Positions 18,274 to 28,958 are shown, counted from the stretch's first letter. The stretch: DNA of 64,000 bases from Alphaproteobacteria bacterium (GCA_016780775.1 JADHLI010000002.1:62001-126000); one strand, 5' to 3'. Notes: generated by a model not told the origin, from the letters alone. Program-made: numbers and translations.

Positions 18274-18498
18274 GGTTTTTATCCAAATTGAGCGCAACTC
18301 AATAGCTTAGACATTACGTTTGAAAAGAAATAACTATGGCCAAGTTTTAAGTATAGCTATTAGACCTTTAGCTTAAACAAAAGCAATCTTAATTTAAACC
18401 GCTTTCATTAGAGAATTTAGAGTGTTAAGCCTTTAAAATAGACATTTCAGGCGACTATCTTACCCATTTTGTGTATAATCTGGATCAACGCTGCCCCC

Positions 18499-19659
18499 TC
18501 ATCGTATCAGGATAGAGAGTGCTTGATAGGTGGGGGCGACATCATGAGTGCGGAAAAATTGGGCACCTTGCTGGGCAGCGATAAGCGATAAAGAAAGCCC
18601 GCCACCGAGGCGCTCCACCCCCGCATCCGCACCAAAACCAGAAGCTGGCGCGCCTAGACCTTGTGCTGCAAGAATAGGAAGCGAGGATTTACGCGACACG
18701 CCAATAAGCACCGGAACACCCAGACCATGAAACAGGGACGTCCAATCGATTAACTGCTGATTATGGAGCGGGGTTTTACCAAATCCAAATCCTGGATCTA
18801 TCGCTATCTGGCTTGGCGGCAGGCCAGCAGCGACCAGCCGGCTAATATGTGATTTTAGTACCTCAAAAATATCTATCGGCGCAAAATCATAGGACGGGTT
18901 ATCCTGCATAGTCTGCGGTGTGCCTTGCATATGCATGGCAATAGCAAAAGCAGCAGAAGGTGAAGCTTTATAGGCTTGTGCCATCACCTGTTCTGCACCT
19001 TCACTAGTGAAGCCAGAAACATCATTAATGATGCGCGCGCCTGCGCCCAATGCGTTGCGCATTACATCACTATGGCGGGTATCACAAGAAACCAGATACC
19101 CCTCACGCATCAGCGTATTAATCACGGGTAATATACGTGCACACTCTGTCTCAGTGCCAACTGCCGGTGCGCCCGGACGGGTAGACTCCCCGCCTATATC
19201 TAGCAAGCTTGCCCCATCCGCCTGCATCTGGCGTGCATGCGCTACTGCTTGATCTGTGTGGCTAAACTGGCCTCCATCAGAAAAACTATCTGGGGTTACA
19301 TTCACCACACCCATAATATGTGGACGCATCATATCAAGCCCAGCAAAAGGCGCACGCGGCTGACTAAGGCGCAATAAAGCCTTCTTTGCGCTTTCGCCAT
19401 CCTTACTTGCATCTATATAACCGGCAATATCCGTGCGCCATACCCTATAGCCGCTGCCATTATGTTTGCGGATTACAACATCTAGATGGGTAAATCCGGT
19501 CCAACCGCCAGCTAGCGCAAGATAGGCATTTTCGGGAAGCGTTTGTTTAAGAACAGACAAGGGCTGGCATGCCACAGGCCGCAGCCATGTCTGCCCCGCA
19601 TCAGGCTGGTAATCTAGCTGTGCGGGGCTGTTAACATACACAAGGTTGGCCTCTGCCAT
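18499..19659 (-). CDS. folP: Dihydropteroate synthase
   Basis: FolP condenses p-aminobenzoate with the pterin diphosphate to form dihydropteroate in folate synthesis. It is the target of sulfonamides. The 386-aa protein carries an N-terminal extension of about 110 residues before the TIM-barrel core, as seen in other alphaproteobacteria. The core shows MGVVNVTPDSFSDGG, DIGGESTRPGA, IINDVSGF and AIDPGFGFGKTPLHN, then GVSRKSSL. The ATG at 19659 has AGGTG upstream. It lies 45 bp downstream of ftsH, in the ftsH-folP-glmM order common in proteobacteria. Confidence 0.95.
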   Translation of the reverse strand: MAEANLVYVNSPAQLDYQPDAGQTWLRPVACQPLSVLKQTLPENAYLALAGGWTGFTHLDVVIRKHNGSGYRVWRTDIAGYIDASKDGESAKKALLRLSQPRAPFAGLDMMRPHIMGVVNVTPDSFSDGGQFSHTDQAVAHARQMQADGASLLDIGGESTRPGAPAVGTETECARILPVINTLMREGYLVSCDTRHSDVMRNALGAGARIINDVSGFTSEGAEQVMAQAYKASPSAAFAIAMHMQGTPQTMQDNPSYDFAPIDIFEVLKSHISRLVAAGLPPSQIAIDPGFGFGKTPLHNQQLIDWTSLFHGLGVPVLIGVSRKSSLPILAAQGLGAPASGFGADAGVERLGGGLSLSLIAAQQGAQFFRTHDVAPTYQALSILIR

Positions 19660-19703
19660 TTTGCACCTATTAGCCTGTGCTTAGCCTTGTCTTAAAAAAG
19701 TTG

Positions 19704-21641
19704 CTAAACTGGCTCAGAGCCCGGATTATCGGGGTCAGGGCGCGTTTGCGCACGCCCGCCCGTTGGCAGACCAGAACGTGATTTTTTCGCTCGCGGCGTG
19801 GTGGGTTCATCATCATTATCATCTGCGCGCGATAATGTACCGCCTTCGACAATAATACGGATTTCTTCACCGTTAAGCGTTTCATATTCCAGCAGGCCTT
19901 GAGCTAGACGCTCTAGCTCCTTGGCATGCTTTTTCAAAATCTTCGCCGCGCTATCATAAGCGCTATCAACAATACGGCGCACTTCTGTGTCGATCACATC
20001 TGCTGTATTTTCTGAAACATTCTTCTGCTGGGTAACAGAACGTCCTAAAAAGACTTCCTGCTCATCCCCGCTATAGGCTAGAAAACCAAGCTTCTCAGAC
20101 ATGCCCCATTCGGTCACCATACGGCGTGCCACATCAGTAACCATTCGGATGTCAGATGACGCGCCTGTGGTAACTTTTTCTGCTCCAAAGATTTGTTCTT
20201 CGGCAATTCGGCCGCCACATGCAACCTGCAAATCAGCTGTCAGCTTGTCCACAGCCATAGATATTCTATCGCCTTCTGGCAAGCGCATTACCATTCCTAA
20301 TGCTCTACCACGAGGGATAATCGTTGCTTTGTGGATAGGGTCAGAAGCTGGGTTATGTAGTGCGACAACCGCATGACCTGCTTCATGGTAGGCGGTAAGC
20401 TTCTTTTCATCATCAGTCATTACCATTGACCGGCGCTCTGAGCCCATCATCACCTTATCTTTAGCTTCTTCAAACTCCGCCATAGAAACGGTACGGCGCC
20501 CTTTACGTGCCGCCAGCAAAGCCGCTTCATTAACCAAATTGGCTAGGTCCGCGCCTGAAAAACCGGGGGTGCCACGGGCGATAACACGCGGCTCAACATC
20601 ATTGGCAAGGGGGCTTTTCCGCATATGCACGCGCAAGATTTTCTCACGACCTACCACATCTGGGTTTGGCACCACTACCTGCCGGTCAAAACGGCCCGGG
20701 CGCAAGAGAGCAGGGTCAAGAACGTCAGGACGGTTCGTTGCCGCAATCAAGATAACCCCTTCATTCGCTTCAAAGCCATCCATCTCTACCAGCATCTGGT
20801 TTAATGTCTGTTCACGCTCATCATTACCGCCGCCAAGGCCGGCACCACGATGGCGGCCAACAGCATCAATCTCGTCAATAAAGATAATACAAGGTGCGTT
20901 TTTCTTGCCCTGTTCGAACATATCACGCACACGGCTAGCCCCAACGCCAACAAACATTTCAACAAAGTCAGAACCAGAGATGGTAAAGAACGGCACATTG
21001 GCCTCTCCAGCGATTGCCCGCGCCAGCAGGGTTTTACCTGTACCAGGAGGGCCCACTAGCAACACACCTTTAGGGATTTTGCCGCCTAAGCGCTGGAACT
21101 TGCCGGGATCTTTTAAAAACTCAACAACTTCTTCTAATTCGGTTTTGGCTTCATCAATACCTGCTACATCTTCAAAAGTGACGCGGCCATGATGCTCGGT
21201 CAGCATCTTTGCCCGGCTTTTGCCAAAGCCCATCGCGCCGCCCCGGCCGCCGCCCTGCATCTGGCGCATAAAGAAAATCCAAACACCAATAAATAGCAGC
21301 ATTGGAAACCAAGAAATTAGCACTGATAAAAAGCTAGGCATATTGCTTTCATCAGGTCGCGCATCAATACGCACATCCGTATCTGCTAGCTGAGAGACAA
21401 CATCTGCACCATCAGGCATATAACTAACCACTGTGGTGTTCTCGCGTGTCCGCCCTTTTAGATTATTGCCTTCGATAAGAACATCTGTAATGCCGCCATT
21501 ACGCGCAGACGAAATGAAATCAGAATACGCAATCTTGTTTGCGCTCTGGGTGCTGCCCGGCGTTTGAAACAGATTGAAAAGCGCCATCAGCGCGACACCG
21601 ATAACCAGCCAAATTGCAATATTGCGTCCAAGATTATTCAC
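19704..21641 (-). CDS. ftsH: ATP-dependent zinc metalloprotease FtsH
   Basis: FtsH is a hexameric inner-membrane AAA protease that degrades damaged membrane proteins and regulators; in enteric bacteria it controls RpoH and LpxC. The 645-aa protein has two membrane helices (about residues 8-25 and 105-122) flanking a periplasmic domain. Its AAA domain has Walker [20 protein letters not shown], Walker [14 protein letters not shown] and the SRH. The zinc site is HEAGH. The start is a GTG at 21641 with AAGG about 11 bases upstream. It follows tilS by 39 bp in the conserved tilS-ftsH arrangement. Confidence 0.97.
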   Translation of the reverse strand: MNNLGRNIAIWLVIGVALMALFNLFQTPGSTQSANKIAYSDFISSARNGGITDVLIEGNNLKGRTRENTTVVSYMPDGADVVSQLADTDVRIDARPDESNMPSFLSVLISWFPMLLFIGVWIFFMRQMQGGGRGGAMGFGKSRAKMLTEHHGRVTFEDVAGIDEAKTELEEVVEFLKDPGKFQRLGGKIPKGVLLVGPPGTGKTLLARAIAGEANVPFFTISGSDFVEMFVGVGASRVRDMFEQGKKNAPCIIFIDEIDAVGRHRGAGLGGGNDEREQTLNQMLVEMDGFEANEGVILIAATNRPDVLDPALLRPGRFDRQVVVPNPDVVGREKILRVHMRKSPLANDVEPRVIARGTPGFSGADLANLVNEAALLAARKGRRTVSMAEFEEAKDKVMMGSERRSMVMTDDEKKLTAYHEAGHAVVALHNPASDPIHKATIIPRGRALGMVMRLPEGDRISMAVDKLTADLQVACGGRIAEEQIFGAEKVTTGASSDIRMVTDVARRMVTEWGMSEKLGFLAYSGDEQEVFLGRSVTQQKNVSENTADVIDTEVRRIVDSAYDSAAKILKKHAKELERLAQGLLEYETLNGEEIRIIVEGGTLSRADDNDDEPTTPRAKKSRSGLPTGGRAQTRPDPDNPGSEPV

Positions 21642-21680
21642 GGTCTTAACTACCTTTTATTCAGGGTTTTGCTGTGGTCA

Positions 21681-23042
21681 TCACAGCCTGACTGGCCTAT
21701 CTATTGGGGCTGGCCAGATAATAAAGGCGTGCTTGTGTGATGCGCCATCCTCGAAACTGCCATTCTGGCCGCCCATTACCAAGCTTCTCGACTTAAGATG
21801 GGGGGGAAGTAGCCTATCGTCAAGTGTCTGGAGGATAGGAATCATATCTCTTAATTTTTTAGGCAGGCCAAATAACACTTCTGGCAGGGCTAGCTGGCTA
21901 ATTTCCTTAGCTGAAAGCGCCATAGAGCCTAATCGTCGCACCTTGCCAGCACACCCCGCCCAAACCATCCAGCGCCCGTCAAAATAGCCTATCTTGCCAG
22001 GTGTAAGATGCGCTTCTAGTGATGATTTACGGCCAAATTCAGCGTAGACAACCAGCCATTTTCCTTCACATGTTAGCTTGCATGAAGCTAAAGTCCCTGC
22101 CCGTCCTGACGCCACCCTTTTATCAAGCTCTGCAAGTGCATCTATATTTGGCGGGAAGGCAGAATGCCCACAAATAGCCAGCAAACTTGCTAAAATATGA
22201 TGGCGGTGTGCTTCTGGCTGGCTGGAAAACGCTGCATAAGAACAGCTCGCCCTAAGCCGTGCCACCGTGCGGACATGAACGTCAAGCCAAGCCCTTATTT
22301 GTGTATCTAACTGGCAGCTAAGGGCATTGGCGGCACATGATAACCGGTTAAGCTGCCCAGATAGGCCCGGGTTAGATGCCAACATGCGGCGCCAGCGCAC
22401 CCGCTCAAACATCATATTCTGATTAGACGGGTCTGAGATAAATTCTGCACCAAGCAGATCACATAATTGCGTTAGATCCGCCTTACTATACGATTGAAAA
22501 GGCTGGGAAGATTGAAAAGACTGGGAAGATAAAAAGGGGCGGGCAAAAAGAGCCCCCTGATAAAAACGAAGCGGCGCGATGCCTGCTAGCCCGCGCAGGC
22601 CAGAATGGCGGGAAAGGCGCATTGCAACCGTTTCATTTTGATCAGCGCTATGATGGCCAAATAGAACCAGCGCATTTTGCTGGTAGGCAGCCTCTGCCAA
22701 TAACCTTAAACGATGTGCACGCGCCCATTCCTGATGCCCGCTAGCTGGCTTTGGCTGATTGATTTTCAAGATGTCTACAGAGATGGATTTTTTGCCCATC
22801 TGCGCGGCGATTTCACGCGCTTCTTCGCTAGAATTAGCGCGCAGACCATGGTCAATAATCAGCGCATGATGCGGAATATTCCGAGCCCTAGCCAGCCTAT
22901 CTGCAAGGAGCGCCAGCGCAGTGGAATCTGGTCCACCTGACAAAGCCGTTATCAAAGGATGGGCGTCTGGCCGCCAAAATCCAGTTGCCGCACAACGGTT
23001 CAAAAAATCGTCAAACGCAGCCTCAGCTGCTGCAATTAGCAC
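21681..23042 (-). CDS. tilS: tRNA(Ile)-lysidine synthetase
   Basis: TilS changes C34 of tRNA-Ile(CAU) to lysidine so that it reads AUA. The 453-aa protein has the PP-loop ATP pyrophosphatase motif SGGPDSTALALL near residue 35, GHQEWARAHRLRLL, and FGHHSADQNETVAMRL with GLRGLAGI. The C-terminal half is divergent, as is normal. Residues around 180 carry a six-residue repeat (QSFQSS, QPFQSY) from an 18-bp tandem duplication at 22492-22527. The start is a GTG at 23042 within the last codons of cpoB, a 20-bp overlap. A likely substrate tRNA is at 62876-62952. Confidence 0.93.
   Translation of the reverse strand: MLIAAAEAAFDDFLNRCAATGFWRPDAHPLITALSGGPDSTALALLADRLARARNIPHHALIIDHGLRANSSEEAREIAAQMGKKSISVDILKINQPKPASGHQEWARAHRLRLLAEAAYQQNALVLFGHHSADQNETVAMRLSRHSGLRGLAGIAPLRFYQGALFARPFLSSQSFQSSQPFQSYSKADLTQLCDLLGAEFISDPSNQNMMFERVRWRRMLASNPGLSGQLNRLSCAANALSCQLDTQIRAWLDVHVRTVARLRASCSYAAFSSQPEAHRHHILASLLAICGHSAFPPNIDALAELDKRVASGRAGTLASCKLTCEGKWLVVYAEFGRKSSLEAHLTPGKIGYFDGRWMVWAGCAGKVRRLGSMALSAKEISQLALPEVLFGLPKKLRDMIPILQTLDDRLLPPHLKSRSLVMGGQNGSFEDGASHKHAFIIWPAPIDRPVRL
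22492..22527. repeat. 18-bp tandem duplication inside tilS
   Basis: Two copies of GATTGAAAAGRCTGGGAA (22492-22509 and 22510-22527, one difference) stand head to tail, with a partial third. The unit length keeps the reading frame, so TilS gains a six-residue repeat in a linker region. Confidence 0.85.
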
Positions 23043-24180
23043 CGTCAGAAAGCTCCTTCAAGCGCGCCACAAAACTCTCTGGCGGCTGATCAAGGAATTT
23101 GCCCAGATTGTCATAAATATCACATGCCTGTTCTGGCGATGCAAATTTAGAAACCGATTCAGCAATCCATAAGGTTGTATCTGGCAAGCGCGGATCGGTT
23201 GAATAAAGCGCGTTAAACTTGGAAAAAGTAGTAGCAGACTTTTCAAACTGCCCTTGAATAAACTGCACCCTACCTAACCAGAACAAGGCATCCGAAGACC
23301 GTTCATGCTCTGGATATAAATCAGAAAATTCGGTAAAAGCCTGCTCAGCTGTCTCTAAATCATTCTGCAAAGCGCGGGTCAGCGCAAACCGGAACTGATC
23401 CTCTGTGCTCGCATCTGGCAGAATGCTTGGGCTAGGCTGGGCGGTAGCCGCATCACTTTCTGGCTCTGCTAATTCCTGCGCGCCGGGAATAGCTGGACTT
23501 GTCTCAGCGCTAGTATTATCTGCTTGCACAATGTTGCTGTTTGCCTCTGCTAGCGCGGCCTCACTCACATTATCTGGGGCTGCTGCGGTAGCATTATCGC
23601 TGACCAGTTGCTCATCCAATCTATCTTGCTCGATAGTCCAGACAGTCTGTCCAGTACTCGCATCACGGCTCATAGAAACAGATGGACCAGCGCCAGCGCC
23701 AGCAACCTCACCTTGTGCGAGTTTCTCAGCAATATCATCCCCTGAGAGGGATAGCAGTGTATTTAGACGCTTTTCCAGCCGTAAAAGACGAAATTCAACA
23801 TCAGAATACAGGTCTAACGTATTATTGATACGCTGACCGACAATGCCGATATTATCAGCTAGCTTGGCAAGTTCACCTTGAAAAGATTTAAAATCACTTG
23901 ATGCACCAGACTGATTAGCAACAGAAGCAGCAGCGATATTCTCAAGCTCGTTGCGAATATTTTGCAACTCTGTTTCAATAGTACCGCGGACATCCTTAAG
24001 CCCCTCTTCCAGCAAATCCATACGCTGTTGCTGGCGCGACACAAGGGCGGATAACCCACTCTGGTCAGCAGGTGATTGCGCTGCGGCTGATTTAGGATTT
24101 AGACCAATTGTAAGCGGCAATGCAATAATGCTTGCCAGCACGAGACCTGTGAGAAGGGAAGGTGAGTTTTGAGGCCACAT
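23023..24180 (-). CDS. cpoB: CpoB (YbgF) Tol-Pal system periplasmic protein
   Basis: CpoB coordinates outer-membrane constriction by Tol-Pal with septal peptidoglycan synthesis. From the ATG at 24180 the protein has 385 aa, starting with a signal peptide that ends SAAAQ. A coiled-coil trimerisation region (about residues 40-150) and a low-complexity Ala/Glu linker follow. The C-terminal TPR domain has FRFALTRALQNDLETAEQAF, SDALFWLGRVQFIQGQFEKSA and TTLWIAESVSKF. I choose this ATG because AGGAAG stands nine bases upstream; the open frame extends 75 codons further without family likeness. It is last in the tol-pal series and overlaps tilS. Confidence 0.88.
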   Translation of the reverse strand: MWPQNSPSLLTGLVLASIIALPLTIGLNPKSAAAQSPADQSGLSALVSRQQQRMDLLEEGLKDVRGTIETELQNIRNELENIAAASVANQSGASSDFKSFQGELAKLADNIGIVGQRINNTLDLYSDVEFRLLRLEKRLNTLLSLSGDDIAEKLAQGEVAGAGAGPSVSMSRDASTGQTVWTIEQDRLDEQLVSDNATAAAPDNVSEAALAEANSNIVQADNTSAETSPAIPGAQELAEPESDAATAQPSPSILPDASTEDQFRFALTRALQNDLETAEQAFTEFSDLYPEHERSSDALFWLGRVQFIQGQFEKSATTFSKFNALYSTDPRLPDTTLWIAESVSKFASPEQACDIYDNLGKFLDQPPESFVARLKELSDGANCSS

Positions 24181-24271
24181 GGCATTATTCTTCCTAAACA
24201 TCGCTAAATCGACACCTGTTTTACATGGCAAATCATTACGGCAAGATTTGGGCAATAGATAAGGTTGGTGT

Positions 24272-24313
24272 AAAAAAGGCCTTGTTTTTATGTTTAAAAC
24301 AAAGCCTTTTTTC
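24272..24313 (-). terminator. Strong terminator between pal and cpoB
   Basis: AAAAAAGGC and GCCTTTTTT with an inner TTGTTTT / AAAACAA helix form a long, nearly symmetric stem-loop with T-runs on both strands. It follows the pal stop by about 70 bp on minus. It implies that cpoB-tilS-ftsH are at least partly uncoupled from tolQRAB-pal. Confidence 0.8.
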
Positions 24314-24382
24314 AAATATGTAAAGGTTAGCGCTGAGCTAAATTCTATCAGCCTGCCCTTAATCTCTGCCCAAGGTTTCGCT

Positions 24383-24913
24383 TTAGTTGAGCATAGATTC
24401 TGCACGACGGTTTAGACGCCATGCCGCTTCATTAGAGCCAACAGCGGCGGGGCGCTCTTTGCCGTAAGAGATAATCCGGATACGTGCGGCATTAACACCT
24501 TTAGCAACAAGGTAATCACGGGCAGCAGCTGCACGGCGCTCACCCAGAGCTAGGTTATATTCACGTGTACCGCGCTCATCAGCGTGACCGCCTAAAATGA
24601 TGCGTGCTGCAGGTTCAGCTTTTAAGAAGGCTGCCTGTCTGTCCAATACGCGGCGCGCATAATCACTTAACTGTGATGAATCGAAATCGAACAATACAGT
24701 TGTGCCGACCTTAGTAAATTCTTTTTTCATCACTTCAGCTGGGTCAGCAGCTTCATCTGATGTTGTGGCTGCTGTTGTGCTGCTTGCAGTGCTTGTTCCG
24801 CTAGTGGCTACGCTTGTGGTGCTACCTGTCGCAGAGCTGTCGGTTGTTGAGGCTGTTTCGCAGGCAGCAAGAAGTGCGATAGCGGCAACAAGAGTGAAAA
24901 TTCTTTTGATCAT
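24383..24913 (-). CDS. pal: Peptidoglycan-associated lipoprotein Pal
   Basis: Pal is an outer-membrane lipoprotein whose OmpA-like domain binds peptidoglycan and cycles with TolB. From the ATG at 24913 (GGAGGT eight bases upstream) it has 176 aa. It has a lipoprotein signal ending ALLAAC and a long Ser/Thr/Ala linker (about residues 20-55). The OmpA domain contains VLFDFDSSQLSDYARRVLDRQA, the meso-DAP-binding GHADERGTREYNLALGERRA and ISYGKERPA. The open frame extends eight codons upstream, without support. A 278-bp gap separates it from tolB, so it probably has its own promoter; a terminator follows. Confidence 0.95.
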   Translation of the reverse strand: MIKRIFTLVAAIALLAACETASTTDSSATGSTTSVATSGTSTASSTTAATTSDEAADPAEVMKKEFTKVGTTVLFDFDSSQLSDYARRVLDRQAAFLKAEPAARIILGGHADERGTREYNLALGERRAAAARDYLVAKGVNAARIRIISYGKERPAAVGSNEAAWRLNRRAESMLN

Positions 24914-25191
24914 TTTATTGGACCTCCAACTGGCCATGAAAAAACTAAATTAGTGCGCCTACCCTTTAGTTCATTTTAGGTTGCTTTTGCAAATGAACCG
25001 AAGAAATTGACTATGCTGTTTTACCGAGCCACGCTTGTTAAATGATTGCCAGCTTTTCACAAAAACAAAAGCAATTGATTCGAACATCAGCTTGCGAACA
25101 GCAAACCTCCCAAAAATACTCAAACCACAAATGGCTAAAAAAATCAACCTCTAATAACATTCACTAGGCGTTAATACACCTTAAAAAATCT

Positions 25192-26544
25192 CTATTGTAA
25201 TAGCGGTGACCATGCTGGATCGCTCGCATCGGCGGGTGTAACCACACGTCGCTCATTAAAGCCAGTAATATCAATGCGATACAGGTGCGTATCTCCACCC
25301 TCTCCCGTATCAGAAACTGGTTGCTGTTTGAAATACATCAAAACGCGGCCATTTGGTGCCCAAGTAGGGGCTTCGACAAGGAAGCCTCTCGCCAAGAGAC
25401 GCTCCCCGCTTCCATCCACATTCATCACACCGATAAAAAACTCGCCGCGATACATTTTGGTAAAAGCAATAATATCTCCCCGCGGTGACCAAACCGGGGT
25501 GGCATAGCGTCCTTCACCAAAGCTTATCCGGCGCACGCCTGAGCCGTCGGAGCGCATTGTGTAAAGCTGTTGTGAGCCACCTCTATCCGAGTTGAAAACA
25601 ATATATTGGCCATCTGGAGAGTAAGAGGGCGACGTATCAATAGAGGGCGATCGCGTAAGCTGGGTAATAGTTTGGGTAGCCAATTCCATTTCAAAAATAT
25701 CGGTGCGGCCATCTTCTGCAAGGCTCATAATCAGCTTGGTACCGTCCGGGCCAAAACGCGGCGCAAATGACATGCCAGGAAAGCTGCCTAATCGTTCCGT
25801 ACGTCCAGTGATTACATCCAGAAGATAGACATTTGGCTCGTCATTAAAATAATTTAAATAGGCGATTTCGCTTGCGGTTGGCGAAAAACGCGGGGTTAAA
25901 ACAAGGTCGTTCCCCGTAGTCAGAAATTTATGGTTGTGCCCGTCCTGATCCATAAAAGCGAGACGCTTTATGCGCCTATTTTGGGGCCCTGATTCAGAAA
26001 CATACACAATTTGTGTATCAAAATACCCAGTATCACCTGTAAATTCCTCATAAACAAAATCAGCGATTTGATGGGCAATACGGCGCAAACCTGCTGGATC
26101 AGCAGAACCGCCGCCTTCGGTAAGGGAACGCTGGGAAACCACATCCCAAAGTGCAAATTCCACTTGCAAAGCGCCATCATTATCCAAAAAGGCAGACCCG
26201 ATTAGCAACCCCTTCGCGCCAAGTGGCGTCCAGTTAGCAAAGGTGGGTTGAACATCCGGCGATGCGGGCGGGGCAATAAAGGCCGCGCTATCAATAGATA
26301 AAAATAGCCCGGAGCTGACCAGATCATCTGAAATAATCTGCGCAATTTGCCGCCCAACATCCGAGGGCACACCATCAAGGCCAGTGAAATCTGCAATGGC
26401 AACAGGGATAGGCTCAATTTGCCCTTCAGTAACATATAAACGCTGGCTCTGCGCATTAGCATTGCTGGCCAATCCCAACGCTATAAGACAGATAAATAGC
26501 CGTGCCATCAGCCGCTTTAAAGACTGATTGTCAAACCCTATCAT
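25192..26544 (-). CDS. tolB: Tol-Pal system beta-propeller protein TolB
   Basis: TolB is the periplasmic propeller that connects TolA to Pal. From the ATG at 26544 it has 450 aa with a signal peptide ending SNANAQ. An N-terminal domain ([14 protein letters not shown] ... [12 protein letters not shown]) is followed by repeated propeller blades with [50 protein letters not shown] and [15 protein letters not shown]. The choice of start matters here: three 18-bp repeats lie between the tolA stop and this ATG, and the frame is open through them to a GTG at 26604. The last repeat gives AGGGG eight bases before 26544, and the signal peptide begins there. Confidence 0.95.
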   Translation of the reverse strand: MIGFDNQSLKRLMARLFICLIALGLASNANAQSQRLYVTEGQIEPIPVAIADFTGLDGVPSDVGRQIAQIISDDLVSSGLFLSIDSAAFIAPPASPDVQPTFANWTPLGAKGLLIGSAFLDNDGALQVEFALWDVVSQRSLTEGGGSADPAGLRRIAHQIADFVYEEFTGDTGYFDTQIVYVSESGPQNRRIKRLAFMDQDGHNHKFLTTGNDLVLTPRFSPTASEIAYLNYFNDEPNVYLLDVITGRTERLGSFPGMSFAPRFGPDGTKLIMSLAEDGRTDIFEMELATQTITQLTRSPSIDTSPSYSPDGQYIVFNSDRGGSQQLYTMRSDGSGVRRISFGEGRYATPVWSPRGDIIAFTKMYRGEFFIGVMNVDGSGERLLARGFLVEAPTWAPNGRVLMYFKQQPVSDTGEGGDTHLYRIDITGFNERRVVTPADASDPAWSPLLQ

Positions 26545-26598
26545 GCTTAGTTCCCCTGTTCTGCTTAATTTCCCTGTTATGCTTAATTTCCCTGTCAT
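26545..26598 (-). repeat. 18-bp tandem repeat in the tolA-tolB gap, three copies
   Basis: On minus the units are ATGACAGGGAAATTAAGC, ATAACAGGGAAATTAAGC and AGAACAGGGGAACTAAGC, directly followed by the tolB ATG. Each unit contains an AGGG Shine-Dalgarno-like core, and the first begins with ATG. The repeat therefore creates several nested ribosome-binding and start combinations in one frame (ATG 26598 or GTG 26604, and ATG 26544). Confidence 0.92.
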
Positions 26599-26600
26599 CA

Positions 26601-27617
26601 TCACATCGTTCCGCGTTGCATAAATGTAGAGTTAAACCCAATCGGCAGTGTTTTCCAGGTATCGTATTTTTCAGGCGGCAAGGGCAAAGGCTGACAATCT
26701 AGCACTGCCCGACGTGCCGCCAGCGCAACAATACGATAATTTTTATCCCTTGTCAGGCGACCATTATCCACAAAAGTTATCTTCTCCACATTGCCATCAC
26801 GGCGCATTTCCAGATCCACATCAACGACTTGTTCTGCCAATTCTTCAGTCGCCCCTGGTGGCAGCACAAAACAGCGGGAAATATGGTTTAGAAGTCGGTC
26901 AATTTCAGACATGCCAAGCCGCTGGCTCGTGCTAGCTTCAGGAGCGCGCACCGCCTCCCCTACCGCAGCTGATAGCTGATTGGCAATTGCCAATTTATCC
27001 TGCTTCTGCTGGGCTTTTTTTGTCTCTTCAGCCTTTTTAGCTAACGAAGCTTGCGCAAGGTTCTGCAAAACCCCGTTCATTGCCTCCGCCTTTTCTTTTT
27101 GCTGGCTTTTTTGGGCCAGTTTATTTGGGCGCTTCACGGGGCTTGGCGCTGGCTTTGCGCGTTTTGGCGGGGTTGGGCGCGATACAGGTGTGGCTACTTT
27201 TACCAATTTTGGCTTCTGGGCAGCAGGCTCTGGCTTTGCCTGCGGCACAGGCACAGGCTTATCAGGCAGAATTTCTGCCTTTTCTATAACTGGTTTCGGC
27301 GGTGCCGGCTTTGCTGGCGGCGCTTTCGCAGCCACTTTAGGTTCAGGCGGGGGCGGCGGGGGCGGCGGGGGCGGCGGCGGCTTCTTGCGGGTTGCTTCTT
27401 GTTCTGGCTCAGGGCTAGATTTTGCTGCACTGCTATCAGCAAGATTAGTTTTTGGCAAGGTTGCCACAACATCAACAATGATTAGCGGCTGCGCATTAGT
27501 ATCTTTTTCTTGCAAGAACGGCCAGCTTATCAAACCCAGCATGACCACCAAAATATGGAACAGCATAGACTGCACCAACGGGCGGGTCAGCAGGGAGAGA
27601 TTTAGCCAAGCCATCAT
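26601..27617 (-). CDS. tolA: TolA, envelope-spanning Tol-Pal protein
   Basis: TolA is anchored in the inner membrane by TolQR and stretches through the periplasm to TolB and Pal. From the ATG at 27617 (GAGGA eight bases upstream, inside the end of tolR) it has about 338 aa. It has one N-terminal membrane helix ([18 protein letters not shown]) and a long Pro/Lys/Ala-rich domain with a run of twelve prolines. An Ala/Lys/Gln-rich helical region follows. The C-terminal domain has [15 protein letters not shown] and [19 protein letters not shown]. Its sequence is poorly conserved, but gene order makes the call secure. A second ATG follows immediately at 27614. Confidence 0.93.
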   Translation of the reverse strand: MMAWLNLSLLTRPLVQSMLFHILVVMLGLISWPFLQEKDTNAQPLIIVDVVATLPKTNLADSSAAKSSPEPEQEATRKKPPPPPPPPPPPPEPKVAAKAPPAKPAPPKPVIEKAEILPDKPVPVPQAKPEPAAQKPKLVKVATPVSRPTPPKRAKPAPSPVKRPNKLAQKSQQKEKAEAMNGVLQNLAQASLAKKAEETKKAQQKQDKLAIANQLSAAVGEAVRAPEASTSQRLGMSEIDRLLNHISRCFVLPPGATEELAEQVVDVDLEMRRDGNVEKITFVDNGRLTRDKNYRIVALAARRAVLDCQPLPLPPEKYDTWKTLPIGFNSTFMQRGTM

Positions 27618-27621
27618 GACT

Positions 27622-28056
27622 TTAGTCCTCAGGCAATTCGGCAACAAGCGCCACGCGCTCAAAACCGGCAGTCTGAATGCGTCCCATCAGAACAATAACC
27701 TCACCATAGGCGACATTCTTATCACCCCGCACAAAAATTCGGGCATTTTTATTAGCATCACCTATTGCAGACAAGCGCGGGATCAACTTGTCTGGTTCAA
27801 TTTCATTATCTTGCAAGTAAAGTGTGCCATCATCTCTGATAGTCACCACTAGTGGGGCTTGATCTGCATTGATCTGACCAGCTTTGGTCTTTGGCAAATC
27901 TACTGGCACGCCAACTGTCAATAATGGCGCTGTAACCATAAAAACGATCAATAAAACCAGCATCACATCCACAAAGGGCGTGACATTTATCTCACCAATA
28001 GGCTTCATCCGCCGGCCGCGGCGACCACCTCTTTGGCCATTTAATGCAGCACCCAT
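27622..28056 (-). CDS. tolR: TolR (ExbD family) proton-channel component
   Basis: TolR forms the proton-conducting pair with TolQ that energises TolA. The 144-aa protein has a short cytoplasmic arginine-rich tail and one membrane helix with the essential aspartate ([20 protein letters not shown]). The periplasmic domain includes [28 protein letters not shown] and [14 protein letters not shown]. It starts 2 bp after the tolQ stop and ends just before tolA, so the four tol genes are tightly coupled. Confidence 0.96.
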   Translation of the reverse strand: MGAALNGQRGGRRGRRMKPIGEINVTPFVDVMLVLLIVFMVTAPLLTVGVPVDLPKTKAGQINADQAPLVVTIRDDGTLYLQDNEIEPDKLIPRLSAIGDANKNARIFVRGDKNVAYGEVIVLMGRIQTAGFERVALVAELPED

Positions 28057-28058
28057 CT

Positions 28059-28802
28059 TTATTTGCCCCCCTCATCCAGCTGCCGTCCCAAAAGGGTGGT
28101 AAATTCTTGTGCAAACACTTCTAGCGCACTTGAAACCTTATCCAAGTCACCGGAAAATTTATTATAGGCCGCTACAGCTGGGATAGCCGCCGCAAGACCA
28201 AGGGCGGTTGCAAATAACGCTTCAGCAATACCTGGGGCTACCACAGCAAGGCTGGTATTTTTGGATTCTGCGATAGATTGGAAGGAGTTCATGATCCCCC
28301 AAACCGTGCCAAAAAGCCCCACAAAAGGAGAAACCGAACCAATAGAGGCTAAGAAATTCATGCCCCGTTCCAGCGCATCCATCTCTCTTGTGATGGTCAG
28401 CGTCATATTCCGTTCAATGCGCAATAAAATAGAGGCTTTTAAATCACCACGCAAATCAGCTGTTAAGCCTTTTACAGTTGCCCGGCGCCATTCACGCATA
28501 GCCGAGACAAACACTTTAGCTTGCGCGCTTTCAGGGTCATCCCCAGTTTGATTATATAAATCATTCAAAGAACCGCCTGACCAGAACAGCTCATCAAAGG
28601 CAGCCGCATGTTTTTTCTGCCGACGGATAAGGCGTATTTTCTCAAAAATAATTGCCCAACACCAAATAGAGGCTGCTACCAGCAGCAACATGACGAATTT
28701 CACTACAGGATCAGCAGCGAAAAACAACCCTAGAATAGTGAGGTCATGTGCCTGAGAGGTGGCCGTTATTACGGTATTTTCAATCGCGGTCTCTGTTGCC
28801 AT
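28059..28802 (-). CDS. tolQ: TolQ (ExbB/MotA family) proton-channel protein
   Basis: TolQ is the pentameric inner-membrane partner of TolR. The 247-aa protein has the three expected helices: residues about 33-53, then the pair in the second half. Motifs include [26 protein letters not shown] and [28 protein letters not shown], which hold the conserved polar channel residues. It is the first gene of the tolQRAB run. ybgC lies 156 bp upstream, so a promoter between them is possible. Confidence 0.96.
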   Translation of the reverse strand: MATETAIENTVITATSQAHDLTILGLFFAADPVVKFVMLLLVAASIWCWAIIFEKIRLIRRQKKHAAAFDELFWSGGSLNDLYNQTGDDPESAQAKVFVSAMREWRRATVKGLTADLRGDLKASILLRIERNMTLTITREMDALERGMNFLASIGSVSPFVGLFGTVWGIMNSFQSIAESKNTSLAVVAPGIAEALFATALGLAAAIPAVAAYNKFSGDLDKVSSALEVFAQEFTTLLGRQLDEGGK

Positions 28803-28958
28803 TTTTACTCAAAATCCTTCATTCATCAAAAATATGCCATCATTCATCAAAGCTTGATTGTTCATATAGTCTATTTAGAGGGAGAGACGCCAGCCTTCTA
28901 TTATCAATTACCACGCCAAATAGCTCTTGCCGCTACAATGTTAACAGGCATTTCAATA

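Noticed and set aside
20539-21192. 217-codon plus-strand frame opposite ftsH
   Set aside because: It lies fully antisense to conserved ftsH codons and is explained by codon bias.
26980-27852. Long plus-strand open frame opposite tolA and tolR, rich in Gly and Phe
   Set aside because: It is the shadow of the Pro/Ala-rich TolA region; it has no ribosome binding site or homology.
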